This document shows positions 54,072 to 62,425 of a stretch of 64,000 bases of DNA, one piece after another (position 1 is the first letter of the stretch; each line of letters starts with the position of its first letter). Position numbers and translations under genes: made by a program. Below the pieces are notes generated by a model. That model had not been told where the DNA came from. It saw only the letters and a list, made by a program, of their open reading frames with translations, and ran no database searches. The DNA lies in the NCBI RefSeq assembly GCF_963360655.1, contig NZ_OY725712.1, positions 930,001 through 994,000 on the forward strand, given 5' to 3'. The stretch is from Collinsella aerofaciens. GTDB lineage: Bacteria > Actinomycetota > Coriobacteriia > Coriobacteriales > Coriobacteriaceae.

Positions 54072-56942
54072 ATGAGTCGCCGCAACACCGAACTGCTCTT
54101 GCTCATCGCCTCGGCGTTCCCCGTCATCCTGCTCTATGCGATGTACGTGCTCACCGCGGGTGCCACGGTTTCCTTTGAGACGCTCGCCGTGCCGATCGGC
54201 CTGTTCGCCGCCTTCGCCGCGGCGCATATCGCCGTGCGCATCCTGGCGCCCGGCGCCGACCCCGCCATCCTGCCCATCGTCTTTGTGCTCTCGGGCATCG
54301 GCATCACATTCGTGACGCGCCTGGCCCCCGACCTCGCCATCTCGCAGCTCATCATCTTGTTTGTCTCGGTGGCGCTCATGGTGGGAACGCTCGCACTGGT
54401 TAAGAACCTCGACGTGGTCATGCGCTACAAGTACACCTTTGGCATTATCGGCATCATCCTGCTGATGCTGCCGATCTTTATCGGCACCACGATCTCGGGC
54501 TCCAAGCTGTGGATTCGCATCGCGGGCTTCACCATCCAGCCTGGCGAGTTCGCCAAGGTCTTCATCGTCTTGTTCCTGGCAGGCTATCTGGCCGAGAACC
54601 GCGAGCTGCTCTCCATCTCCAACCGCAAGATCCTGGGCCTCAAGATTCCGCGCTTCCGCCTGCTGCTGCCGCTGTTTGCCGTGTGGGGCGTGTGCCTGCT
54701 CATCGTCGTCTTCGAACGCGACCTGGGCTCGGCCGTCCTGTTCTACACCATCTTTTTGCTGATGCTCTATGTTGCCACGGGACGTTTTTCGTACGTCATC
54801 ATCGGCCTTGCGCTGCTGGCCGTTGGAGCCGTGGGCGCCTACAAGTTCCTGTCGCACGTGCAGGTGCGCTTTCAGGTCTGGGTCGATCCGTTTAAGGACG
54901 CCCAGGGCCAGGGCTACCAGATCGTACAGTCACTTTACTCGCTGGCTGACGGTGGCCTGGTTGGCGTCGGCATCGGCAACGGCATGGCAAACAACATCCC
55001 CGTCGTCGAGTCCGACTTTATCTTCTCGGCCATCGGCGAGGAAATGGGCCTTTTGGGCGGCGGCGCCGTGCTCATCCTGTTTATGCTTTTTGCCGTGCGT
55101 GGCCTCACCACGGCCGCCCGCGCCAAGTCCGACCTTGCCGCCTTTAGCGCGACCGGCCTTACGGCGGCCATCAGCTTCCAGGCATTCTTAATCGTTGGCG
55201 GCGTAACCCGCCTGATCCCGCTGACTGGCGTCACCCTGCCCTTTATGAGCCAGGGCGGCTCCTCGCTGCTGGCGAGCTTTATCATCGTCGCGCTACTGCT
55301 GCGCGCCGGCGACGAGGCAACCGGACGCGAAGCCGAGCTCACCGGCACCGGCACCATGGCCGCCATCACCGATGACCAGGTCGCATCCGCCGTCGCCCCG
55401 ACCGGTACGCGTTTTGCCAGCGCACCTTCCTACAGCCACGGCAACCACTCCGCGGGCTCTCGCATGCGTCGTCGCCTGCTCGACACGCCAGAGTCCGGCG
55501 TGCTCGGCCGCGTGGCACTTGCCAACCGTCTGACTCGTGCCGTGTTTGCTTTCACGGCGCTGTTCGCCATCCTTATCGGCAACCTCACCTATGTCCAGGT
55601 CATCAAGGCGAAGGACTATCAGGACATGCCGACCAACAACCACACCATCGCCCGCTCCAAGTACATCCAGCGTGGCTCCATCATCACGTCCGACGGCGTG
55701 ACGCTAGCCGAGTCGTTGCAGCAGGAGGACGGCACCTACGCCCGTTCCTACCCCAACGGCAACATGGCCGCGCACGTGGTGGGCTACGTGAGCCAGCAAT
55801 ACGGCACCGCCGGCATCGAGAGCGTCATGAACGATACGCTCACCGGCTCCAAGGATTACTCCAGCTGGAACAACGCCATCGCGTCGCTCGCGGGGCAGAC
55901 CCAGCCGGGCAATACCGCCAAGCTCACCATCGACTCGCGCATCCAGACGGCTGCCGAGCAGGCGCTCAAGGGCTTTAAGGGCGCTGTGGTGGTCATGGAT
56001 CCGCGCACCGGTGCGGTCCTTGCGTGCGCGAGCTCGCCCACCTACGACAACACCAACATCGATGCGCTGCTCCAGTCGGGCGGCGGCGAGGACGGCTCCA
56101 TGTACGACCGCGCCATGGACGCGCTCTACACCCCGGGCTCGACCTTTAAGGTCGTCACACTCTCCGCGGCGCTCGAGACCGGCACCGCCAGCCTTACCAG
56201 CACGTACCAGGCGCCCGGCTCCATGGATATTGGCAACGCGCCGGTCACCAACGATGCCAACGAGAGCTACGGCACCATCAGCCTGCAGCAGGCCTTCGCC
56301 GTGTCGTCCAACGTCGTCTTTGGCCAGGTGGCAAACGAGGTCGGCGCCAGCTCGCTCGTCCAGTTTGCCAACGCCTTTGGCTACGGTCAAAAGCTCGGCC
56401 AGGATCTGACCACCACGGCTTCCATCATGGCCGACCCGTCGCTTATGACCGAATGGGAGACCGCTTGGGCAGGCGCCGGACAGCCCGTCGGCATGGACCA
56501 CACGCCTGGCCCGCAGACCACCGTTATGCAGAATTGCGTGATCGCTGCGGCTATCGCCAACAGCGGCGTGGTCATGGACCCGTTCTTTGTGTCCCAGATA
56601 CTCGCCCCGGACGGAACCGTGGTTAAGACCACGCAGTCCCGCTCGCTGGGCCAGGCTGTCAGCTCTGCCACGGCCGACCAGGTCAAGCAGGCCATGCTCG
56701 CCGTCGTCCAGTCCGGTACCGGCACCGATGCCCAGATTCCGGGCGTCAAGGTTGCCGGCAAGACCGGTTCGGCCGAGACCGGCGGCACCAACGTCAACTC
56801 TATGTTTGTTGGCTTTGCACCTTACGATTCACCCACGGTTGCCATCTCGGTGGCCCTGGAGGATTACGACAAACACGACGTCGAGGCGGCCAAGATCGCC
56901 GGCATCGTCCTGACCGCGGCGCTCGCCGCACAGGGAGCGTGA
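54072..56942 (+). CDS. RodA-PbpA fusion: SEDS glycosyltransferase joined to class B PBP
   Basis: 956 residues in one uninterrupted frame. Residues 1-410 are a complete SEDS polymerase (FtsW/RodA family) with about ten helices, including VWVDPFKDAQGQGYQIVQSL with the catalytic-loop aspartate region and LPFMSQGGSSLLASF. A linker of about 75 residues follows, then a PBP signal-anchor helix (LTRAVFAFTALFAILIGNLT, about 487-508), a short dimerisation region and the transpeptidase domain. The active-site motifs are Ser690-TFK, Ser745-Ser-Asn747 and Lys897-TGS. RodA and PbpA are separate adjacent genes in most actinobacteria. ATG 54072 has GGGAG upstream, 16 bp after pstP. The dimerisation domain looks shorter than in typical PBP2. 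Confidence 0.93.
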   Translation: MSRRNTELLLLIASAFPVILLYAMYVLTAGATVSFETLAVPIGLFAAFAAAHIAVRILAPGADPAILPIVFVLSGIGITFVTRLAPDLAISQLIILFVSVALMVGTLALVKNLDVVMRYKYTFGIIGIILLMLPIFIGTTISGSKLWIRIAGFTIQPGEFAKVFIVLFLAGYLAENRELLSISNRKILGLKIPRFRLLLPLFAVWGVCLLIVVFERDLGSAVLFYTIFLLMLYVATGRFSYVIIGLALLAVGAVGAYKFLSHVQVRFQVWVDPFKDAQGQGYQIVQSLYSLADGGLVGVGIGNGMANNIPVVESDFIFSAIGEEMGLLGGGAVLILFMLFAVRGLTTAARAKSDLAAFSATGLTAAISFQAFLIVGGVTRLIPLTGVTLPFMSQGGSSLLASFIIVALLLRAGDEATGREAELTGTGTMAAITDDQVASAVAPTGTRFASAPSYSHGNHSAGSRMRRRLLDTPESGVLGRVALANRLTRAVFAFTALFAILIGNLTYVQVIKAKDYQDMPTNNHTIARSKYIQRGSIITSDGVTLAESLQQEDGTYARSYPNGNMAAHVVGYVSQQYGTAGIESVMNDTLTGSKDYSSWNNAIASLAGQTQPGNTAKLTIDSRIQTAAEQALKGFKGAVVVMDPRTGAVLACASSPTYDNTNIDALLQSGGGEDGSMYDRAMDALYTPGSTFKVVTLSAALETGTASLTSTYQAPGSMDIGNAPVTNDANESYGTISLQQAFAVSSNVVFGQVANEVGASSLVQFANAFGYGQKLGQDLTTTASIMADPSLMTEWETAWAGAGQPVGMDHTPGPQTTVMQNCVIAAAIANSGVVMDPFFVSQILAPDGTVVKTTQSRSLGQAVSSATADQVKQAMLAVVQSGTGTDAQIPGVKVAGKTGSAETGGTNVNSMFVGFAPYDSPTVAISVALEDYDKHDVEAAKIAGIVLTAALAAQGA

Positions 56943-57074
56943 TGCCCGTGATCAAAGCGGATACTTGGGACGCGCCGCGGCCGATGAGCTAGCGACAACG
57001 CGCCACACGGCCCCAGCGGCCATACATTTGGTACTACACACATCGTTGAGCGAATAGTTATGTTAGGAGCAGGA

Positions 57075-59021
57075 ATGGAACAGAGGGTCCTCGGGGGAAG
57101 ATACCTCCTCAAGGATAAGGTGGGAACGGGCGGTATGGCGACCGTCTTCCGTGCACAGGATCAGGTCCTCGACCGCACGGTTGCCGTCAAGATCATGCTG
57201 CCGCAGTATGCCGGCGACGCCACCTTCGCCGCCCGCTTTAAGCAGGAGGCCCAGGCAGCGGCCGGCCTGTCCTCCCCCTATATCGTGGGCGTCTACGACT
57301 GGGGCAAGGATGGCGACACCTATTACATCGTCATGGAGTACCTGCGCGGTACCGACCTTAAGAGCGGCATCAAGAGCCACGGCGCCCTCGATCCCAAGAA
57401 GGTCGCGCAGATCGGCTCGCAGATCAGCTCCGCGCTTTCGGTCGCACACAAGCACGAGATTATCCACCGCGACATTAAGCCGCAAAACATCATGGTGCTG
57501 CCCGACGGCAATATCAAGGTCATGGATTTTGGCATCGCACGCGCCAAGAACAGCCACCTCACGCAGGATAACAACGTGCTGGGCACCGCCCACTATGTAA
57601 GCCCCGAACAGACCCGCGGCCAGGACCTCGGCCCCACCTCGGATATCTACTCGCTGGGTGTCGTCATGTACGAGTGCGCCACCGGCCGCGTACCCTTTGA
57701 CGGCGACGACGCCATCTCGGTCGCACTCAAGCAGGTCAACGAGTTGCCTATTCCGCCGAGCCAGATCAACTCCGGTGTCGACGCCGACCTTGAGCGCATC
57801 ATCCTCAAGTGCATGGAGAAGGACCCGGCAAACCGCTTCCAGACCGCCGACGAGCTGCGTCAGGTGCTCAACAGCTACCTGTCGGGCCGTGCCGTCAACG
57901 TCTCGGAGCCCACGCGCATCATCGGCGCCCCCGGTGAGCTGGGCGCTACCAAGACCCGTGAGCTGTCTGACTCCACGCGCGCTATGGTTCGCCCCGTATC
58001 GGGCGTAAGCGGACAGACCAACCCCCGCAGCGCCGTCTCGGGTTCCACCGGTTCCTACGAGGTCGATCAGCCCAAGTCCAACAAGAACAAGATTATCGCC
58101 GCCGTAGTCGCCGCAATCGCCGTGGTTGGCGTTGTGGTGGCCTTCGCCACCGGGCTCTTTGGGGGCGAGCAGGTTACGGTGCCCGATGTGCTTAACAAGG
58201 ACCAGCAGACCGCTATCGAGCTGATCAAGGAGGCCGGCCTTGAGGTCGGAACTGTCGACCAGAGCTATAACGACGATGTCGACGAGGGCAAGGTTGCCGA
58301 GCAGACCCCCAACGGCAACACTAAGAAGCCCAAGGGCTCCAAGGTGAACCTGGTGATCTCCAAGGGCCCCAAGCCCTCCGAGAAAGTTGAGGTTCCGCAG
58401 CTCGTCGGCCTGACCAAGGACCAGGCCGAGGCCGCGCTGGCAAGCGTGGGCCTGAAGGGCAACGCAACCGAGGAGGCCAACGAGGCCGACGAAGGCCAGG
58501 TCTTTGAGCAGGGCACTGATGCCGGCAAGGAAGTCGAGAAGGGCACGACCATCTCGTATAAGGTCTCCAGCGGTCCTGACACCACCTCCGTCCCCGATCT
58601 GACCGACATGACCGAGGCCCAGGCACGCAACGCTCTCGACATGGCAGGTTTTGGCGTCGACGTGAGCTACCAGGAAAACGACTCGGTTACCGAGGGCACC
58701 GTAATTAGCTGGAACCCTAGCGGCAAGCAGAAGCCCGGTGCCACGATCACCGTCGTCATCGCCAAGAAGTCCGGCAAGGCCAGCGTCCCGGGTAACCTGT
58801 ACGGCAAGAGCATCTCCGCCGCCGTCACCGCGCTCAACAACGCCGGTTTCTACAACATCGCATTCTGCGATCAGAACGGCAACCCCGTGAGCGGCAACGA
58901 AAACGCCACCGTTACGGGCGTCTCCCCCACCGGCAAGCAGTCCACCGACAGCACGATCACGCTGACGGTTTCGCTTTCTGGCTCTGCCTCGGGTGACGAT
59001 TCCGACACGACGACTAACTAG
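57075..59021 (+). CDS. pknB: PASTA-domain Ser/Thr kinase PknB/StkP
   Basis: 648 residues. Kinase domain 10-270: VGTGGMATVFRAQD, Lys39 in VAVKIML, HRDIKPQNIM (131-140) and DFG 151-153. A juxtamembrane linker and one transmembrane helix (IIAAVVAAIAVVGVVVAFATG, about 337-360) lead to four external PASTA repeats (starting near VTVPDVLNKDQQTAIE, VEVPQLVGLTKDQAEA, TSVPDLTDMTEAQARN and ASVPGNLYGKSISAAV). PASTA domains bind muropeptides or lipid II, linking wall status to phosphorylation. Start ATG 57075 with AGGAG upstream. It ends the cluster. Confidence 0.96.
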   Translation: MEQRVLGGRYLLKDKVGTGGMATVFRAQDQVLDRTVAVKIMLPQYAGDATFAARFKQEAQAAAGLSSPYIVGVYDWGKDGDTYYIVMEYLRGTDLKSGIKSHGALDPKKVAQIGSQISSALSVAHKHEIIHRDIKPQNIMVLPDGNIKVMDFGIARAKNSHLTQDNNVLGTAHYVSPEQTRGQDLGPTSDIYSLGVVMYECATGRVPFDGDDAISVALKQVNELPIPPSQINSGVDADLERIILKCMEKDPANRFQTADELRQVLNSYLSGRAVNVSEPTRIIGAPGELGATKTRELSDSTRAMVRPVSGVSGQTNPRSAVSGSTGSYEVDQPKSNKNKIIAAVVAAIAVVGVVVAFATGLFGGEQVTVPDVLNKDQQTAIELIKEAGLEVGTVDQSYNDDVDEGKVAEQTPNGNTKKPKGSKVNLVISKGPKPSEKVEVPQLVGLTKDQAEAALASVGLKGNATEEANEADEGQVFEQGTDAGKEVEKGTTISYKVSSGPDTTSVPDLTDMTEAQARNALDMAGFGVDVSYQENDSVTEGTVISWNPSGKQKPGATITVVIAKKSGKASVPGNLYGKSISAAVTALNNAGFYNIAFCDQNGNPVSGNENATVTGVSPTGKQSTDSTITLTVSLSGSASGDDSDTTTN

Positions 59022-59073
59022 TCGACAACCCATCACCTGCAGCGGCTATGGCCGCAAACATATTCGCTCAACG

Positions 59074-59103
59074 GCGCCCGCTTGCTCCCCAGCAAGCGGG
59101 CGC
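59074..59103 (+). terminator. Terminator of the pknB cluster
   Basis: 13-bp GC-rich stem GCGCCCGCTTGCT/AGCAAGCGGGCGC with CCCC loop, then GTTATTTA. It lies 53 bp past the pknB stop; the T tract is interrupted. Confidence 0.7.
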
Positions 59104-59141
59104 GTTATTTATCGACAGGCCAGGGCTCCATAGCAACGCAA

Positions 59142-59165
59142 AGAGGCCCGCAAAAGCGAGCCTCT
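59142..59165 (-). terminator. Possible terminator of the frl operon
   Basis: 10-bp stem AGAGGCTCGC/GCGGGCCTCT (one G-U pair) with TTTT loop, followed by TTGCG on the minus strand. It is the first terminator-like hairpin after the sugar-kinase gene, about 350 bp downstream. Confidence 0.4.
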
Positions 59166-59514
59166 CAGGTAACAACAGATATGTGATGCAGTAATTACTA
59201 GCCGCAGAACTTCACCATGGTCTCGACCATGGACTCTTGCCTATAGACAAATTGTCCAGAAGCAAGGAGATGAAAGAGTAAGGACAACGCCCTCTAAAAG
59301 AAGGCCGTATATGAAGATTGCATATCCCTTTTGCCTTCATATACTCAAGAAGCACCCCTCGAAGCGCTCCTGAGAGGCCCCCTTGGATGCAACCCAGGGG
59401 ATCCAGATTCTGGTAGACATCGGCACAGCAAAATCCTGCCGCGCAGGCACGAACGGACATCTTGACTCCCAACGCAATGCGGGGCGCCCCAAGACACCCC
59501 GCCACGACAAAAAA
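59166..59514. other. Gene-poor stretch downstream of the sugar kinase
   Basis: About 350 bp with no convincing intact gene. On the minus strand a short frame ends in ESMVETMVKFCG before a stop at 59198, preceded by an in-frame stop about 33 codons upstream. It could be the 3' remnant of a decayed gene. A dyad CCATGGTC-TC-GACCATGG lies at 59216-59233. Composition is more mixed than in the flanking genes. Confidence 0.35.
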
Positions 59515-60387
59515 CTAGTTCTCGTAGACCAGCGGGTGGCCCCAACTGCCCTCGATCTTGCAGGTCTGCGCTGCAAAACCGGCAGCGAAGTCCAAGCTCT
59601 CGCGAATTGCGGCCTCGCCGCACTCGCCGGCCTTCTTCTTGGAAAGATAGGTGACCAAAAACGCCGTCAGCAGTGAATCGCCGGCCGCCATAGCGTCTTT
59701 GAGCTCCTCGGGCGCCACGGGCTTGATGCCCTGCTCGTAGAAGTTTTCGCCGTCATAGGCGACGGAGCCCTTGCTCCCGCGCGACGCGCATACGATTTGA
59801 GGGCCAAGGGCCTTCACCCACTCGAGCTTCGCCTTGATATCCTCCAGGGAAGCGTCGCCCATGGACATAAAGGCGTACGTCACAAATGGCGCAATCTGCT
59901 CGAAGTACTCGTCGGTGGAGTCATCGGAGAAGTCGAAGCTGATAGGCACGCCGGCAGCCTTGATCTTGGGGAGCTCGCGCTCGGTGAAGCAGTAGTTGCC
60001 GCTGTGCACCAAATCGAAGCCGCTGACGTACTCGGCGGCGAAGCGGTCTATCACGTAGCGCATGTCGCCACGTATGCCGCCTTCATTGGAGCCCAGGAAG
60101 ATACGGTCCCCGGTCTCGTCAACGGTCACGCGAGCGGCGCCGTTGACGCCCAGGACCTGCTGGCAGCGAAGAAGCTCGACGCCCTCGTCCTCGAGCGATG
60201 CTATAACGTGCTCGGCCTCCTCATCTGATCCGAAGATTCCCATGTAGGCGCTGCGATCGACGCCGAGCTTCTTGGCGAAGACGGCGAAGTTAACTGCATT
60301 GCCGCCGGGATACATGGTCTTGATGTGCTCGTACTTATCGACAACGTTGTCTCCAAAGCCAAGCACGCTTATAGGATAGGCTGCCAT
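59515..60387 (-). CDS. frlD: PfkB-family kinase, probable fructoselysine 6-kinase
   Basis: 290 residues, ribokinase/PfkB fold. N-terminal VLGFGDNVVDKYEH and YPGGNAVNFAVFAKKLG match the FrlD-type opening (GDN-VD, GGNAVN). The catalytic region reads AMAAGDSLLTAFLVTYLS, with AAGDS in place of GAGDS but the base aspartate kept. FrlD phosphorylates fructoselysine at C6 before deglycation. Start ATG 60387 with GGAGA upstream. Last gene of the frl operon; the assignment is supported by the adjacent FrlB- and FrlC-like genes. Confidence 0.82.
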   Translation of the reverse strand: MAAYPISVLGFGDNVVDKYEHIKTMYPGGNAVNFAVFAKKLGVDRSAYMGIFGSDEEAEHVIASLEDEGVELLRCQQVLGVNGAARVTVDETGDRIFLGSNEGGIRGDMRYVIDRFAAEYVSGFDLVHSGNYCFTERELPKIKAAGVPISFDFSDDSTDEYFEQIAPFVTYAFMSMGDASLEDIKAKLEWVKALGPQIVCASRGSKGSVAYDGENFYEQGIKPVAPEELKDAMAAGDSLLTAFLVTYLSKKKAGECGEAAIRESLDFAAGFAAQTCKIEGSWGHPLVYEN

Positions 60388-60430
60388 GGTTATCTCCATT
60401 CAGGTAAACCGCCGTGGTTACGGCGAGCAG

Positions 60431-60476
60431 ACGGGGCGCGAGGGATTCGCACGTCTCAACGCGCCTCGCGCCCCGT
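60431..60476. repeat. Hairpin between frlB and frlD
   Basis: Perfect 13-bp stem ACGGGGCGCGAGG/CCTCGCGCCCCGT with a 20-base loop in the 99-bp gap. TTTT follows only on the plus strand, where there is no gene. In the operon transcript it may be a stabilising or processing hairpin setting unequal frlB and frlD levels. Confidence 0.6.
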
Positions 60477-60486
60477 TTTAAAATCG

Positions 60487-61455
60487 CTAGTACTTCTCGA
60501 TGCCCATGTAACGACGCACGTCCGGGTGATGGTCGAACACCTTGCCGCGAGCGGAGCGCAGCTCACAGTTCATCGCGTAGAACAGGATTGGATCAAGGAA
60601 CGCGCGAACGCTCGCCGGTACTTGGTCCATGCCGTACTCCATGGCGTCGAGCACCATAAGAGTGTCGGTATGGGTCTCGAGGAATGCGAGGGCGCGCTCA
60701 TCCATGGCTCGGCACTCACTAGAAGACATCTGCAGGAAGTAGAAGACTCCGGGCTCGGTCACCTCGAAGGGGCCGTGGAAGTACTCGCCGGAGTGGATAT
60801 AGGCGCAGCTCTGCCACTGCATCTCCATAAGCGAGCAGATAGCGAAGCCATAGGCCTGGCTAAACACGGGACCGGACCCCAAGATATACAGGAACTTGTG
60901 GTCCTGGCACAGGGCGGCAAAACGGTCGCAGAGTTCGGCGTTGACCTTCTCGCGAGCTGCAGGCAGGATCTGGTCCATCTTGGCGATGCCTTCGTACATG
61001 TCGGCAAGGTCGGCATAACCTTCCTGCTGATCCAGGAGCTCGGAAGCGAGAGCCAAAGAGATGCCGGCGGGCACCTCCGCCTGCGGAACTCCCTCGCCCC
61101 ACGGATATACCCAGCACGTCCACTCACCGTTATCGATGCCGGAACCCGCGTTGTCCGTCTGCACGATAACGGTCGCGCCCGCCGCCTTGGCGATCGAGCA
61201 CGCATCGATTACCTCGGGGGTGTTGCCGGAGTGGCTGCAAGCGATGACAAGGGACTTTTCGCCCAGGCGCTTGGGACGCATGATATCGAACTCGCGGGCG
61301 GTATACGCCTCGCTGGCAAACGTAGTCGCCTCGCGCTTGAGCAGCTCGTGGGCGGGCAGCAGGTCGATGAGGGAGCCGCCGCAGGCAACCCAGAAGACGC
61401 TATCGAAACCGCCCTTTTCAGCGATTGCGTCGGCGATAAGATCATGTGCGTTCAT
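60487..61455 (-). CDS. frlB: SIS-domain protein, probable fructoselysine-6-phosphate deglycase
   Basis: 322 residues with two sugar-isomerase (SIS) domains: VFWVACGGSLIDLLPAHELL, IACSHSGNTPEVIDAC, LYILGSGPVFSQAYGFAI and the segment IHSGEYFHGPFEVTEPGV. The last resembles the ESGEFRHGPLE block of FrlB. The end HHPDVRRYMGIEKY also parallels the FrlB C-terminus. The enzyme would split fructoselysine 6-phosphate into lysine and glucose 6-phosphate. Start ATG 61455 with AAAGGAAG upstream. A glucosamine-6-P deaminase-type or glucoselysine-specific paralogue remains possible. Confidence 0.82.
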   Translation of the reverse strand: MNAHDLIADAIAEKGGFDSVFWVACGGSLIDLLPAHELLKREATTFASEAYTAREFDIMRPKRLGEKSLVIACSHSGNTPEVIDACSIAKAAGATVIVQTDNAGSGIDNGEWTCWVYPWGEGVPQAEVPAGISLALASELLDQQEGYADLADMYEGIAKMDQILPAAREKVNAELCDRFAALCQDHKFLYILGSGPVFSQAYGFAICSLMEMQWQSCAYIHSGEYFHGPFEVTEPGVFYFLQMSSSECRAMDERALAFLETHTDTLMVLDAMEYGMDQVPASVRAFLDPILFYAMNCELRSARGKVFDHHPDVRRYMGIEKY

Positions 61456-61555
61456 TGTTATTCTTCCTTTCGATACGGCGGACGAATCCGCCAACGTTTA
61501 CTGCGAGTCTTCTCGTCAAGCGTGTTGACTTCCCCACGCGAATGGGAGCTACGCG

Positions 61556-62413
61556 CTAGTCGACAAAATACCTCTCGAAGGCGTCCATGTTGTGCCGGTC
61601 CGCTGCTGCGGGATCATCGAAATACCTTCCATCGGTGATCTCCTGACCAAGATAGCCCTCGAACCCATGCGCGTTGAGGACGCGTACGAAATCGTCCATA
61701 CTGTGCTTTCCATCGCCCCAAACCAGATGGCCATATGGGTCGCCATCAATGAAGCGCATGTTCCTTATGGCACCATCGCCAAACTCAGCAAACCACTCTT
61801 CAAGGCTCTCGCCGGCGACTCCCATAGCGGTAGTGTCCACCATTGGAGTAAGGTGCGGGCTGGCTACTTGGTCAAGCATGCGCCTGGCGTCCGCGAGTGT
61901 AACCACCAAGTTGCTCTCTTCCGGCCTCAGGCTCTCCATGCAGAGGGTCACGCCGTGCTCGCCGGCATAGTCCGCAAGAATCGCCAAGTGCTCGGCAGAG
62001 CGCTTCCAAGCCTCCTCGCGGTCCTCGTCCCAATCGCCCCAACCGGAGTTGATGGACATATACGGGGCGCCGAGCACCTCGGCGAGCTCGATGCCGTGCT
62101 TAAAGTAAGCGAGGCTCCGCTGCGCGTGGAGGGGCTTTCTGGCAGCGTACTGCCACGGATACACCACGTTCTCCGGACACAGGGAGCTCACGGAGAGTCC
62201 GCGGGACTCGATCTTGCGGCGAAGCTCGTCGGCCTCGAAATACCCCGTGTGGTCCAGCGTCACGTGCGGCTCGGCCGCCCAAAGCTCGATGGTTTTGAAG
62301 CCAAGGCGCTGCTGAGCATCAAGGAAGTAATCGAGCGACCACATGATGTAGTGAATGTTCATGCCGGCGACCTGCTCGCGACGCAGACGGGGTGTGGAAG
62401 CGCTTAAATCCAT
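61556..62413 (-). CDS. frlC: Sugar isomerase/epimerase, FrlC-like
   Basis: 285 residues, xylose isomerase-like TIM barrel. Conserved pieces: FKTIELWAAEPHV, VTLCMESLRPEESNLV (glutamate metal ligand), LTPMVDTTAM, RFIDGDPYGHLVWG (histidine ligand) and GYLGQEITDGRY. These match the FrlC type that interconverts fructoselysine and psicoselysine at C3. Start ATG 62413 with AGGAGGTG eight bases upstream, 12 bp after the transporter gene's stop. Part of the frl operon. Confidence 0.8.
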   Translation of the reverse strand: MDLSASTPRLRREQVAGMNIHYIMWSLDYFLDAQQRLGFKTIELWAAEPHVTLDHTGYFEADELRRKIESRGLSVSSLCPENVVYPWQYAARKPLHAQRSLAYFKHGIELAEVLGAPYMSINSGWGDWDEDREEAWKRSAEHLAILADYAGEHGVTLCMESLRPEESNLVVTLADARRMLDQVASPHLTPMVDTTAMGVAGESLEEWFAEFGDGAIRNMRFIDGDPYGHLVWGDGKHSMDDFVRVLNAHGFEGYLGQEITDGRYFDDPAAADRHNMDAFERYFVD

Positions 62414-62425
62414 GCTGGGCACCTC

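Noticed and set aside
57063-59036. A 657-codon minus-strand frame opposite pknB
   Set aside because: pknB on the plus strand has all kinase and PASTA motifs; the antisense frame is an artefact of codon bias.
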